From contig CAMNQF010000003.1 in NCBI GenBank assembly GCA_946548895.1, positions 62,001-126,000 on the forward strand: a stretch of 64,000 nt of DNA, in the 5' to 3' direction. The DNA is from an uncultured bacterium (GTDB lineage: Bacteria; Bacillota; Clostridia; Oscillospirales; Oscillospiraceae). Both the position numbers and the translations under genes were made by a program. This document shows positions 27,056 to 37,215 of the stretch, in pieces (position 1 is the stretch's first letter; each line of letters begins with the position of its first letter). The notes beneath the pieces were generated by a model, which saw nothing but the letters and a program-made list of their open reading frames with translations, did not search any database and was not told where the DNA came from.

Positions 27056-27526
27056 TTACCAGCGGTAGTGGGCGAACGCCTTGTTGGCCTCGGCCATCTT
27101 GTGGGTGTCCTCGCGCTTCTTCACGGCGGAGCCGGTGTTGTTGGCCGCGTCCATGATCTCGCCGGCCAGGCGTTCCTTCATGGTCTTCTCGCCGCGGTTG
27201 CGGGAGTAGCTGGTCAGCCAGCGCAGGCCCAAGGTCTGACGGCGCTCGGGCCGGACCTCCATGGGCACCTGGTAGGTGGAGCCGCCCACGCGGCGGGACT
27301 TGGTCTCCAGGGAAGGCATGATGTTCTCAATGGCGGTGGTAAAGACCTCAAGGGGTTCTTTGCCGGTCTTGTCTTTGATGATGTCAAAGGCGCCGTAGAC
27401 GACCTTCTGGGCTACGCCCTTCTTGCCGTCCAGCATGACGCTGTTGACGAGCTTAGTGACTAGGACGGAATTATACAGCGGGTCGGGCAGGATCTCCCGC
27501 TTGGGTACGTTTCCTCTTCTGGGCAC
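27056..27526 (-). CDS. rpsG: 30S ribosomal protein S7
   Basis: The 156-residue product matches S7 end to end ([53 protein letters not shown]). S7 nucleates assembly of the 30S head and binds 16S rRNA. The start is GTG at 27526 with AAGGAGGGA upstream. Unusually, 284 bp separate it from rpsL, far more than the norm, and that gap is filled with hairpin-rich sequence. Confidence 0.98.
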   Translation of the reverse strand: MPRRGNVPKREILPDPLYNSVLVTKLVNSVMLDGKKGVAQKVVYGAFDIIKDKTGKEPLEVFTTAIENIMPSLETKSRRVGGSTYQVPMEVRPERRQTLGLRWLTSYSRNRGEKTMKERLAGEIMDAANNTGSAVKKREDTHKMAEANKAFAHYRW

Positions 27527-27539
27527 TTCGCTTCCCTCC

Positions 27540-27800
27540 TTCTATATTAAGATTAGAATTCATAGGTACTCGAAGTCTTGAGCGGCGTCCCACCGTGCCA
27601 TACTTCGTTGCGGGAACCCTCGCGGCGGGTCACATACAAATCAGTATGCTCCCCTTGCTCGGAACCCCGCGCCCCGTCTGGCGCGGCGATACTTGCTCAA
27701 GCAATACCTCGTGTAATGCCTGTCCGAAACGCACCTATAAATATTAGGTAAACGCTCGGCAAGGCGGTTTGCCTTGCGCGTGTGCGCAAAACTCGTTGCG
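27540..27800 (-). repeat. Hairpin-rich insertion between rpsL and rpsG
   Basis: This gap holds no recognisable gene. On the minus strand it contains CAAGGC/GCCTTG and CGCGCC/GGCGCG hairpins, a stretch GGTATTGCTTGAGCAAGTAT with an internal dyad, and CCCGCAACGA near both ends. The sequence differs in texture (less codon-like, more dyads) from neighbouring genes and looks like an intergenic repeat; I cannot name a family. Confidence 0.45.
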
Positions 27801-27810
27801 GGTGAAGAAA

Positions 27811-28236
27811 TTACTTCTTCTTGGCAGCCTTGGGCCGCTTGGCGCCGTACTTGGAACGGGCCTGCATCCGGCCGTTGACGCCCTGGGTGTCCAGCGTGCC
27901 GCGGATGATGTGGTAACGGACACCGGGCAGGTCCTTGACACGGCCGCCGCGGATCATGACCACGGAGTGCTCCTGCAGGTTGTGGCCCACGCCGGGGATA
28001 TAGGCGGTGACCTCGTAGCCGTTGGTCAGGCGCACACGGGCGATTTTACGCAGCGCGGAGTTCGGCTTCTTCGGGGTGGAAGTACGAACGGCGGTGCATA
28101 CGCCCCGCTTTTGGGGAGAGGGCAGGTCGGTCTCCTTGTTCTTCAGGGTGTTCAGACCGTGCTGCATGGCGGGAGAGTTGGACTTGTAGGTGCTCTTCTC
28201 GCGGCCCTTGCGGACCAGTTGGTTAAAAGTAGGCAT
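27811..28236 (-). CDS. rpsL: 30S ribosomal protein S12
   Basis: The 141-residue product is S12: [60 protein letters not shown] and [15 protein letters not shown]. It guards decoding accuracy in the 30S A site and its PNSA/K region is where streptomycin resistance arises. The loop Asp in DLPGVRYH is the residue that RimO (encoded at the left end of this window) modifies in other bacteria. AGGAGGAAAATC precedes the ATG. Confidence 0.98.
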   Translation of the reverse strand: MPTFNQLVRKGREKSTYKSNSPAMQHGLNTLKNKETDLPSPQKRGVCTAVRTSTPKKPNSALRKIARVRLTNGYEVTAYIPGVGHNLQEHSVVMIRGGRVKDLPGVRYHIIRGTLDTQGVNGRMQARSKYGAKRPKAAKKK

Positions 28237-28308
28237 GATTTTCCTCCTTTCAATAAATATATATTTTAACGAACCATCCGAAGATTATTCGTTAAAAACG
28301 GAAAAAAT

Positions 28309-28557
28309 TCAGGTGCCGCTCACGACAGCTCCGCACGCGGCCCCCACGGCGATGCCGCAGGCCCTTCCCAGGGCCTTCATGGACTCGGCCCAGACGGTTT
28401 CCACGCCCTTCTCCTGCGCCTGCCGCTCCAGGGGCTGGGTGAGCTGAGGGTCGGCGTCCTTTGCCAGGTACAGCCGCTTCGCGCGGCCGGACGCCAGCGC
28501 CCTGCGGGTCTGCTTGACGCCCACGACCTTGAGCTCGTTCTCCAGTTCGTTCAGCAT
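28309..28557 (-). CDS. L7Ae/L30e-family K-turn binding protein
   Basis: The 82-residue product (MLNELENELKVVGVKQTRRA; LASGRAKRLYLAKDADPQL; ending CGAVVSGT) is the L7Ae-like protein (YbxF/RplGB type) that precedes rpsL in Firmicutes. These proteins bind kink-turn RNA. It is the first gene of the str operon here, with rpoC absent upstream, and directly follows a near-consensus promoter. GGAGGG lies 8 nt before the ATG at 28557; a GTG-type extension of nine codons is less likely. Confidence 0.88.
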   Translation of the reverse strand: MLNELENELKVVGVKQTRRALASGRAKRLYLAKDADPQLTQPLERQAQEKGVETVWAESMKALGRACGIAVGAACGAVVSGT

Positions 28558-28595
28558 CGGACAGGCCCTCCTTTCGCGCACCAACGCAATTTGAA

Positions 28596-28624
28596 ATTAT
28601 AGCATATCCGGGCGGGGCCGTCAA
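28596..28624 (-). promoter_or_regulatory. Promoter of the str operon
   Basis: TTGACG (28619-28624), a 17-bp spacer and TATAAT (28596-28601) on the minus strand, 38 nt upstream of the L7Ae-family ATG. Confidence 0.9.
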
Positions 28625-28714
28625 GCTGATTTTACCCTTTTTTTCACCTTTTTTCCGGCCTTCGGAATGTCAAAGCACCTGCCCATTGGGAATTGCCCCG
28701 GAGACAGGGGGTTT

Positions 28715-29296
28715 TTATACCCGTTTCAGGGGCGGACCGTCCAGCGAAATGATTTGGCCGCAGGCGGCCAGCACCTGGGGCTGGTGGGTAGCCAGAATGG
28801 CCGGGACGCCCAACCCCCGCAGGCGCTCCAGAATGCGCGCCGCCCGCGGCCGGTCCACCCCGGCGAAGGGCTCGTCCAGCAGCAGCAGTTCCCCGCCCAG
28901 CGCCGCGCACCGGGCCAGCGCCAGCCGCCGGGCCATGCCGCCGGACAGGGTGCCGGGATACGACTCCCCCTCCCCTTCCAGCTCCGCGAAAGCCAGCCAG
29001 CGCCCCGCCTCCCCCCGGCGGGACCGGGGCAGCACGTCGGTGATGTGCTGGGACACCGTCCGCCAGGGCAGCAGGCGGTCCTCCTGAAAGAGAAAGGCGG
29101 TCCTGGAGGGGTCCAGCCCGGACACCGTCCCCCCTTCCGGCCTGGTCAGCCCCGCCAGCACCCGCAGGAGGGTAGTCTTGCCGCAGCCGGAGGGGCCGGA
29201 CAGGGCGGTGAACCCGCAGTGCGGAATATCCAAGGAAAACCGATCCAGCACCAGCTTGTCCCCATACCGCACCGTAACATCCCGCAGCTCAATCAC
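28715..29296 (-). CDS. ABC transporter ATP-binding protein (NitT/TauT type)
   Basis: The 193-residue ATPase has Walker [10 protein letters not shown] near residue 34, the Q loop [12 protein letters not shown], signature LSGGMARR and Walker [13 protein letters not shown] followed by the H loop ATHQ. It is short but complete and resembles SsuB/TauB/NitT transport ATPases. It starts at GTG, overlapping the permease end by 8 bp, and would energise import by the complex encoded with the next two genes. Confidence 0.9.
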   Translation of the reverse strand: MIELRDVTVRYGDKLVLDRFSLDIPHCGFTALSGPSGCGKTTLLRVLAGLTRPEGGTVSGLDPSRTAFLFQEDRLLPWRTVSQHITDVLPRSRRGEAGRWLAFAELEGEGESYPGTLSGGMARRLALARCAALGGELLLLDEPFAGVDRPRAARILERLRGLGVPAILATHQPQVLAACGQIISLDGPPLKRV

Positions 29297-30026
29297 GCCC
29301 GCGCCTCCTCTCCAGCCCCCGCCGGAGCAGCCTCTCCAGCGCTAGGGACAGCGCCACAATCACCAGCGTCCAGGCAAACAGGTCCGGGGTCTCCAAGCCC
29401 AGCTTGGCCTGCTGAATGCGGGAGCCAATGGCGCGGGCCGGAGGGCACAGCACCTCCGCCGCCACGCCTGACTTCCAGGCCAGGCCAAAGGCGGTGAGCA
29501 GCCCGGCGGAAAACTGGGGCCGCAGGGCGGGCAGGTAGACCAGCCGCAAGGCTTTGAGCCGGGAGAACCGATAGGCCCGGGCAAACTCCAGCAAATTTCC
29601 GTCCATGCCGTCCAGCCCGGCGGACAGCGCCCCCCACATCACGGGCAGCACCATCAGCCCCGCGATGACCCAGGGGATGGCGCTCCGGGCCACCCACAGG
29701 TACACCAGCAGGATAAAGGACACCACCGGCGTGGCCCGCACCACCCGGATGGCCGGGGAGATGATTCGGTCCGCCCACGAGGAAAAATGGGTCAGAAAAG
29801 CCAGGGCCGACCCCGCCAGCGCCCCCCAGAGGAGGCCCAGGCACACCCGGCCCAGGGTGGCCCCCACCGACAGCCAGAAATCGGCGGTCCCCGCCAGGGC
29901 CAGCAGCCGCCTCCCCACCGCCAGGGGGCCGGGGAGCAGCAGCTCCCGCCCCACGGCCCAGGACGCCGCCGCCCACACCCCCAGCCAGAAGGCCAGGGGC
30001 AGGACGAACCTGAAACTCCGCTTCAA
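29289..30026 (-). CDS. ABC transporter permease (NitT/TauT type)
   Basis: The 245-residue product has about six membrane segments and the binding-protein-dependent permease EAA loop: [20 protein letters not shown]. It resembles SsuC/TauC-type permeases. The TTG start at 30026 overlaps the stop of the binding-protein gene (TTGA), so the two are coupled. The substrate is unknown. Confidence 0.88.
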   Translation of the reverse strand: MKRSFRFVLPLAFWLGVWAAASWAVGRELLLPGPLAVGRRLLALAGTADFWLSVGATLGRVCLGLLWGALAGSALAFLTHFSSWADRIISPAIRVVRATPVVSFILLVYLWVARSAIPWVIAGLMVLPVMWGALSAGLDGMDGNLLEFARAYRFSRLKALRLVYLPALRPQFSAGLLTAFGLAWKSGVAAEVLCPPARAIGSRIQQAKLGLETPDLFAWTLVIVALSLALERLLRRGLERRRGRD

Positions 30027-31135
30027 CGGGACTCCGGCACGTAGTAGATGCCGTCGTCAGGCAGGGCCCCCCCTACCGAGGCGGGGTCAATGGACCACAG
30101 CACCGAGTAGTAGTCGGAGATGGCCGCCACCATATCCATCCCCGAGATAAAGGTGAGGTGGCACTGGGGAATGGCCTGCTTGGCGATTCCCGCGCTGGGC
30201 GTGAGGCCGTAGCCTGCCACCAGCTCCGCCGCCTCGTCCACGTTGTTGGTCACAAAATCAATGGACGCCTCATAATCCGCGAGAAACGCGTCCACCAGAT
30301 CGTGATAGGTTTGGACAAACTCGGTACGGGCCACCACTGCGGTCATGATAAGCTGGCTGCCGTTGCGCAGAGAGTCCCACGCCTCGGTGAGGTCGATGGC
30401 CTGGCGCACCTTGCCCTCGCCCTTGGCAATGGCGGCGGTGGCGGCGGGGACGGGCAGCATGGCGCACTCGATCTCGCCGGACAGCAGCTTGGCGCTGATC
30501 TCGGAGGCGTCGGCAAAGACCACCTCCACGCCGTCCAGGCCGTTCTCCTGGAGCAGATAGCGCAGAACGTACTCCGGGTTGGCCCCCTGCCCGGCGGCAT
30601 AGATGGTCCTGCCCGCCAGATCGGCCATGGAGTGGATGGACGTGCCGCCGTTCCCCTCCAGGATGTGGAGGACCCCCAGGGTGCCCACGGCGATGATCTT
30701 CACCCCGCCGTCCGTCTTGTTGTACAGGTTCACCGCCACGTTGGAGGCCACGGTGGCAATGTCAATGTCCCCGTTGGACAGCCCCGCCACCAACTCGCTG
30801 TTGTCGTTGGCGATGGTGTAGCTGTAGCCGCTGCGGTGGAGGGCGGCGGGATTGTTGTCGATGTTGTCCAGCAGCTTGGCCGCCCCCACCCCGGTGGGGC
30901 CGGACAGCACCGCGATGCGCATACCCGAACCGGGCTCCACGTCGGTGATATCCTGGGTGGGCTGGGCGGAGGGCTCCTGGGCCGGCTGGGTGGAGGGCTC
31001 CGCGCTGGGGGCCGCCGGTTCGGAGGCCGCCTCTGAGGGGGCGGCGGTGGGGTCCGCCGCCGCGGGCTTGCAGGCGGGCAGCGTAAACAGCAGCACAGCG
31101 GCCAGCAGGGCGGCCGAAAGCTTCTTATACATCAT
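30023..31135 (-). CDS. ABC transporter substrate-binding lipoprotein
   Basis: The 370-residue product has a lipoprotein signal (LLAAVLLFTLPAC, Cys22), a Pro/Ala/Ser-rich tether to about residue 68 and a NitT/TauT-like binding domain: MRIAVLSGPTGVGAAKLLDN, GDIDIATVASNVAVNLYNKT and GRTIYAAGQGANPEYVLRYL. It would capture a small organic or oxyanion ligand outside the cell and deliver it to the permease. The ligand is not evident, and no riboswitch was seen in the leader. It is the first gene of the three-gene operon with its own promoter. Confidence 0.85.
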   Translation of the reverse strand: MMYKKLSAALLAAVLLFTLPACKPAAADPTAAPSEAASEPAAPSAEPSTQPAQEPSAQPTQDITDVEPGSGMRIAVLSGPTGVGAAKLLDNIDNNPAALHRSGYSYTIANDNSELVAGLSNGDIDIATVASNVAVNLYNKTDGGVKIIAVGTLGVLHILEGNGGTSIHSMADLAGRTIYAAGQGANPEYVLRYLLQENGLDGVEVVFADASEISAKLLSGEIECAMLPVPAATAAIAKGEGKVRQAIDLTEAWDSLRNGSQLIMTAVVARTEFVQTYHDLVDAFLADYEASIDFVTNNVDEAAELVAGYGLTPSAGIAKQAIPQCHLTFISGMDMVAAISDYYSVLWSIDPASVGGALPDDGIYYVPESR

Positions 31136-31201
31136 AGGTCACGTTCCTTTCTCGTCCGGGCGGGCATTTCCCACCCGCGCAGTATGAAATGGTCCGCTTA
31201 G

Positions 31202-31230
31202 ATTGTACTGGGCAGAACGCATAATGTCAA
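31202..31230 (-). promoter_or_regulatory. Promoter of the NitT/TauT-like transporter operon
   Basis: TTGACA (31225-31230), a 17-bp spacer and TACAAT (31202-31207) on the minus strand. The leader to the ATG is about 65 nt and contains a short GGGCGGG-type hairpin. Confidence 0.8.
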
Positions 31231-31277
31231 GGATGGAATTTCTGCAATTTATTTACTATTTCTTAATGATCGCCCCC

Positions 31278-31306
31278 TTGTATTTTCCAGCGGGGTCCGT
31301 TATACT
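31278..31306 (+). promoter_or_regulatory. Promoter of the LCP gene
   Basis: TTGTAT (31278-31283), a 17-bp spacer and TATACT (31301-31306) on the plus strand, about 70 nt before the LCP start. Confidence 0.7.
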
Positions 31307-31374
31307 AGGGAGCGCTGAATAGTTGACATAATGCGGGGGCCTTCGACCGCTCCCCTGAAAGGATGCCATTTTTT

Positions 31375-32400
31375 ATGAACAATTCACCCAAACGCGCCGC
31401 GAAGCGGAAGCCCTCCTTCCTCCGGCGGCTGGCCAAAGGGCTGTACATCGTGCTGTTCATCCTGTCTCTTCTCGTGGTGGCGGGATACGCCGCCCTGAAT
31501 ATTTTCGCCCCCGCGCCCACGGTGAACTCCCAGGTCACCATTGCCCCCAACCCCAACGCATCTGTCTCCGCCCCTCCCGCCGTCTCCGCGGACCCCGCCG
31601 CCTCCAGCGGGCCCGCCCCCCTGGTGCTCAACCGCCGGGAGGGCGTCTATACCTGCCTGCTGTTGGGGGTGGCCGACATTGGCGGCAGCGACACCATGAT
31701 GCTGGGCGTGTTCGACACCAAGGCTAAAACCGCCTCCCTGGTCTCCATCCCCCGGGACACGGTAGTCACCGGCTCCAACGGCAAATACCACAAGATCAAC
31801 ACCATGTACGCCTCCGGCGGCGCGGAGGCCGCGGTGGAGGCGGTCCATAACCTGCTGGGCGTGCCTGTGGACTACTACGTGTCCGTAAACCTGAAGGCCT
31901 TCGAGTCCATCGTGAACCAGATCGGCGGGGTGTGGTTCGACGTGCCGGTGGACATGAACTATGACGATCCCCTTCAGGACCTGCACATCCACATCAGCGC
32001 GGGCTACCAAAAACTCAACGGCAAGGACGCCGTGGGCGTGATGCGGTGCCGCAACTGCTACTACAACGCCGACATTGGCCGCACCGCCACCCAGCGGGCC
32101 TTCCTGGTAGCCCTCGTCAAGCAGACCATCACCCCGTCCAACGTGACCAACGTCACCTCCCTCATCAACACCTTCAGCCAGTACGTCCGCACCGACATGG
32201 AGCTGGGCGACATGGTTTGGTTCGCCACCCAGGCCATCGGCATGGACCTGGACAAGGCCCTGGCCACCGACTCCCTGGCGGGAGAGTGGATCAGCCCCTA
32301 CTGGGAGCTGGACGACGAAGCGGTGCTGGAGCTGGTGAACAGCCTGGGCATCTACCAGGAGGAGGTCCCCGCCGGGGCGCTGCACATCGTCCACCCGTAA
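31375..32400 (+). CDS. LytR-CpsA-Psr family cell wall protein
   Basis: The 341-residue product has a basic cytoplasmic start, one membrane anchor (about 18-42), a Pro/Ala/Ser linker and an extracellular LCP domain: CLLLGVADIGGSDTMMLGVF, SLVSIPRDTVV with the Arg that binds lipid pyrophosphate, INTMYASGG and the GGVWFDVPVDMNYDD segment. LCP enzymes transfer teichoic acid or capsule polymers from undecaprenyl phosphate to peptidoglycan. I chose ATG 31375; an in-frame ATG at 31363 sits too close to AAAGG. It is monocistronic between a promoter and a terminator. Confidence 0.88.
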   Translation: MNNSPKRAAKRKPSFLRRLAKGLYIVLFILSLLVVAGYAALNIFAPAPTVNSQVTIAPNPNASVSAPPAVSADPAASSGPAPLVLNRREGVYTCLLLGVADIGGSDTMMLGVFDTKAKTASLVSIPRDTVVTGSNGKYHKINTMYASGGAEAAVEAVHNLLGVPVDYYVSVNLKAFESIVNQIGGVWFDVPVDMNYDDPLQDLHIHISAGYQKLNGKDAVGVMRCRNCYYNADIGRTATQRAFLVALVKQTITPSNVTNVTSLINTFSQYVRTDMELGDMVWFATQAIGMDLDKALATDSLAGEWISPYWELDDEAVLELVNSLGIYQEEVPAGALHIVHP

Positions 32401-32407
32401 AAACCGA

Positions 32408-32442
32408 AAAGAGGGCTCCGGCCGGCGGCCGGAGCCCTCTTT
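32408..32442. terminator. Bidirectional terminator between LCP gene and prfB
   Basis: A 16-bp perfect stem (AAAGAGGGCTCCGGCC and complement) with a 3-base loop; serves both convergent genes. Confidence 0.9.
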
Positions 32443-32444
32443 GC

Positions 32445-33569
32445 TTATTTCGAAGCCCACGCGCCGGTGGCGGCGGCGGTGAGGTAGGCGTTGATGAAGC
32501 CGTCCAGCTCATCGCCGTCCATCACCCCGTTGACGTTGGAGGTCTCGTAGGCGGTGCGGTTGTCCTTCACCAGCTGGTAGGGCATGAACACATAGGACCG
32601 GATCTGATTGCCCCACTCAATCTTCAGCTGCACGCCCTTGATGTCGGAGATCTTATCCAAGTGCTCCTGCTCCTTGATCTGCATCAGCTTGGAACGCAGC
32701 ATCTTCATGCACGTCTCCTCGTTCTGGAACTGGGAGCGCTCCGTCTGGCAGGACACCACGATGCCGGTGGGCTTGTGGATGAGCCGGACGGCAGAGGAGG
32801 TCTTGTTGATGTGCTGCCCTCCCGCGCCGGAGGAGCGGTACACCTGGCGCTCAATGTCCTCGTCCCGGATGTCCACCTCCACGCTGTCGTCCAGCTCGGG
32901 CATAACCTCCACGGCGGCAAAGGAGGTCTGCCGCCGGGCGTTGGCGTCGAAGGGGGAGATGCGCACCAGGCGGTGGACGCCGTGCTCGCTCTTGAGGTAG
33001 CCGTAGGCGTTCTCCCCCTCGATGCGGATGGCGGCGGACTTGATGCCCGCCTCGTCCCCGTCCTGGTAGTCCAGCACGGAGTAGGAAAACCCGTGGCGCT
33101 CCGCCCAGCGGGTGTACATGCGGTAGAGCATCTGGGCCCAGTCCTGGGCCTCGGTGCCCCCCGCCCCCGCCTGGAGGGAGACGATGGCGGTGGAGCCGTC
33201 GTACTCCCCGGACAGCAGGGTGGACAGCCGGGCGGTCTCCATCTCCTTCACCAGGGCGTCGAAGCCCGCCTCCACCTCCGGGATGAGGGATTCGTCCTCC
33301 TCCTCATTGCCCATCTCGCACAGGGTCATCAGGTCGTCCCAGGCGCCCTGCCGCCTGGCCTGGGCGTTCACCTTGTCCTCCAGGTTGCTGATGCGCTTCT
33401 GCACCTTCCGGGCCTTCTCCACGTTGTCCCAGAAGCCGTCGGCGGCGGACTGGGCGTGGAGCTCATCCAGCTCCCGCTCCGCGGCCTCCAGGTCCAGGGC
33501 CTGGCCCAGCTTGTCCAGATCGGGCTTCAGGTTGTTGAGCTTCACCCGGTATTCGTCAAATTGAAGCAT
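32445..33569 (-). CDS. prfB: Peptide chain release factor 2
   Basis: The 374-residue product is RF2: the UGA/UAA-reading tripeptide SPF at 205-207 in ISPFDAN and the GGQ motif at 250-252 in SSGAGGQHINKT, whose Gln is the target of PrmC. The gene is read in one frame from the ATG through the region around codon 25, so it lacks the autoregulatory +1 frameshift (CTT-TGA) of most bacterial prfB genes. GGAAGGATG precedes the ATG. It follows a 34-aa ORF and terminator on the same strand. Confidence 0.96.
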   Translation of the reverse strand: MLQFDEYRVKLNNLKPDLDKLGQALDLEAAERELDELHAQSAADGFWDNVEKARKVQKRISNLEDKVNAQARRQGAWDDLMTLCEMGNEEEDESLIPEVEAGFDALVKEMETARLSTLLSGEYDGSTAIVSLQAGAGGTEAQDWAQMLYRMYTRWAERHGFSYSVLDYQDGDEAGIKSAAIRIEGENAYGYLKSEHGVHRLVRISPFDANARRQTSFAAVEVMPELDDSVEVDIRDEDIERQVYRSSGAGGQHINKTSSAVRLIHKPTGIVVSCQTERSQFQNEETCMKMLRSKLMQIKEQEHLDKISDIKGVQLKIEWGNQIRSYVFMPYQLVKDNRTAYETSNVNGVMDGDELDGFINAYLTAAATGAWASK

Positions 33570-33653
33570 TGCGTTTTCATCCTTCCGCGGCGTTTGCCGT
33601 TATGTTCTGTCTCATTATATAAAAAACCGATCCGATTGTAAAGGCCCCAAGTC

Positions 33654-33694
33654 AAAAAACCGCCGCGGCCCCGCGATTGCGGGGGCCGCGGCGG
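33654..33694 (-). terminator. Terminator after the 34-aa ORF
   Basis: A 15-bp GC stem (CCGCCGCGGCCCCGC with a near-perfect complement) is followed on the minus strand by GTTTTTTG. It ends one base before the small ORF stop codon. Confidence 0.85.
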
Positions 33695-33695
33695 C

Positions 33696-33800
33696 CTAAC
33701 GCTGGCTGATCTGGGGTCCGTTTTGCCCCCAAAAGATCAGGTCGTCCACGTCCTGCGGCTCAGGCCCAGCCTGCCGCGCAAATTCCCGTCTATCTGTCAT
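33696..33800 (-). CDS. 34-residue hypothetical protein
   Basis: An ATG at 33800 with AAAAGGAG 9 nt upstream opens a 34-codon frame: it begins MTDRREFARQAGPEPQDVDD and ends IFWGQNGPQISQR. The stop is followed at once by a strong terminator, giving the layout of a real small gene between glnS and prfB. The peptide is soluble, with an acidic DVDDL patch. I recognise no family. It could alternatively be a leader peptide, but no regulated gene follows before the terminator. Confidence 0.55.
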   Translation of the reverse strand: MTDRREFARQAGPEPQDVDDLIFWGQNGPQISQR

Positions 33801-33912
33801 ACGTCACCGCTCCTTTTATCTGGTCTGCCGGCCAACCCAAAGATTTGGCCCATACAAACCAGTGTATGCACAAAGCGGTGCAACGATGACTAAAATTTTG
33901 GAGTTCCGGCCC

Positions 33913-35601
<1,689 letters not shown>

Positions 35602-35628
35602 GTCTGTCACTCCTCTGTAAAAATGAAA

Positions 35629-35657
35629 GTTGGGCCTTGGAGGCTCCAAAGCCCAAC
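35629..35657 (-). terminator. Terminator after the lipoprotein gene, in front of glnS
   Basis: A hairpin of GTTGGGC...GCCCAAC type is followed on the minus strand by TTTCATTTTT. It overlaps the predicted glnS transcription start, so it serves the upstream lipoprotein gene. Confidence 0.65.
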
Positions 35658-35658
35658 C

Positions 35659-35687
35659 ATTATATCTGTTTTCCGGGCGAAAAGCAA
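35659..35687 (-). promoter_or_regulatory. Promoter of glnS
   Basis: TTGCTT (35682-35687), a 17-bp spacer and TATAAT (35659-35664) on the minus strand, just below the lipoprotein stop codon. Confidence 0.75.
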
Positions 35688-35696
35688 CAGCTGTTT

Positions 35697-36899
35697 TCAC
35701 CAGAATACCGCCGTCCCGGAGCCCGTTTCCCCATCATACAGGGGAGCGATGGATTTTGCCGCGTCATACTCCTCGCAGGCGGGGTGGAGGGCGGCGTTCC
35801 ACTCATATCCCAGTTCGGTCAACTCCTGATCGGTGCGCAGCCGGAGCGCCGGGGACGGCTCCTCCTCCTGCTCCCCTCCCGGTTCCCCTTCCGCCCCGGC
35901 GGGGTACAGCTCCTGGGGCAGCAGGTGGCGGTAGCCCTCCGGGGTGGCCACGATGAGCCACAGCCCGCCGGAACCGCTTACCGGCTCCACCTCAATCCCG
36001 CACTGCTGGCACAGGTACTCCATGGCCATGAGCAGGCCAAAGTCGGAGGCGGGCTCCCCCGTCAGGGCGTACAGCGCCAGCGGGGTGCCCTGGACGTCCG
36101 GCCCGACGCTGGCGCTGCGGACAATGGCGGCCAGCTCCTCCACGGTGTAGCCCTCCCCCGACGGAGGATTGGCCTCCAGCAGGGCGGCCGCGGCGGTTTC
36201 CAGCTGCTGGGCGTACTCCCGCTCCTCCGCCGCCACCGCGTCCGCGCTCTGGCTCCAGGTCAGCCGCGCCTCAATCACCCGGCGGGTGCCCGTCTCCGGG
36301 TAGAGGATGATCTCCCGACTGCTGACGTCGTGGTGCCAGGACAGCTCCGGCGCGCTGTAGCAGGCCAGCGTCAGCAGATGTTCCAGCAGCTCCCTGTCGC
36401 CGGAGAAATAGGAGGCCAGAAAGGTAGCGGACGCCTCCTGGCCCGTCACCAGCCGTTTCAGCTCCTGCCGCACCCCGGCCAGGCCGGTGACCTCCCGGAG
36501 GGCGCTCACCTCATGGGCGCTGCGGGTGTAGGAGATCTGGAGCTCCACCTCATAATAGGTGAGGATGCGGGTGGCGCCGTAGGTCAGGGCGCGGACGGAA
36601 TAGGCCCCCAAGGGGTCGTCGTACAGCACCTCATCCCGGGCGTTGGCTAGGTCGGCTTCCACATCCCCGGTGTAGTTGTACAGCCGGATGGTGCCGCCTG
36701 TGCGGTGGTCGTTGACGAAGTAAAGTATGGCGTTGACCAGCCCCTGGTAGGTCTCCGCCCGGAGGATGGACTCGTCCTCCGTGACGGCGTAGTCCACATG
36801 GGTGCTGACCGTCTCCCTCCCCCGCTCCAGCATGGCGGCGCAGCCGGGAAGGAACAGCAGAGACAAGGCCAGCATCAGGGCCAATATCCGTTTTTGCAT
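35697..36899 (-). CDS. Lipoprotein of unknown function
   Basis: The 400-residue product has a lipoprotein signal (MQKRILALMLALSLLFLPG, then Cys20) and a mostly hydrophilic mature part with no domain I can name. Visible pieces include HRTGGTIRLYNYTGDVEAD, ILTYYEVELQISYTRSAHEV and a C-terminal YTVEELAAIVRSASVGPD segment followed by an acidic linker (EGEPGGEQEEEPSPAL). The latter part has the look of a transglutaminase-like region, which I could not confirm. The ATG follows GGGAGGTG. It is encoded between a YitT gene and glnS. Confidence 0.65.
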   Translation of the reverse strand: MQKRILALMLALSLLFLPGCAAMLERGRETVSTHVDYAVTEDESILRAETYQGLVNAILYFVNDHRTGGTIRLYNYTGDVEADLANARDEVLYDDPLGAYSVRALTYGATRILTYYEVELQISYTRSAHEVSALREVTGLAGVRQELKRLVTGQEASATFLASYFSGDRELLEHLLTLACYSAPELSWHHDVSSREIILYPETGTRRVIEARLTWSQSADAVAAEEREYAQQLETAAAALLEANPPSGEGYTVEELAAIVRSASVGPDVQGTPLALYALTGEPASDFGLLMAMEYLCQQCGIEVEPVSGSGGLWLIVATPEGYRHLLPQELYPAGAEGEPGGEQEEEPSPALRLRTDQELTELGYEWNAALHPACEEYDAAKSIAPLYDGETGSGTAVFW

Positions 36900-36927
36900 T
36901 ACGACACCTCCCGGCGGCGGACCGCCG

Positions 36928-37214
36928 TTTTTTTCGGTCCAAGCTCCCCTGTGCGGCTATCCTCGCGCTTCTAGCGGGGCCCCCGCAAAGCCGTCCCTCA
37001 GGCTTTGTGGGGAAAGGAAGGGCAGCGGAATGAGTTCGCTTTCGCCGCAGGCGGAAGCGAGGGATATGGAGCTTGCCCCGACGCTGTCACGCTCCGCCTG
37101 TTCGCGACGCGCGGCTTCGCTCCGTCGCGGGCAAAACCCCGTCCAACTCCGTTGGACTTGGGCTTTTCCCCGCGCTACGCTCCATCCGCGCTGCTCACGA
37201 CGGCTCCGCGCTTC
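36928..37214 (-). repeat. Compound intergenic repeat between the YitT and lipoprotein genes
   Basis: This 316-bp gap contains no supported gene. Reading on the minus strand it starts AGAAGCGCGGAGCCGTCG directly after the YitT stop, includes GGCGGAGCGTGACAGCG in the middle, and ends with a second AAGCGCGAGGATAGCCGCAC unit that matches the copy at 7392-7360. Motifs shared with the other copies (AAGCGCGGAG, GGAGCTTGGACCG, AGCGTGACA) mark it as a tandem or composite member. Confidence 0.6.
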
Positions 37215-37215
37215 T

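Noticed and set aside
31136-31201. Riboswitch in the leader of the NitT/TauT-like transporter
   Set aside because: Only a short GC hairpin is present; no thiamine, molybdate or other riboswitch core was recognisable.
35602-35700. T-box riboswitch in front of glnS
   Set aside because: There is a hairpin and a T-run but no T-box sequence (TGGNACCGCG) or stem I motif, and it overlaps the predicted transcription start; it is better read as the terminator of the preceding gene.
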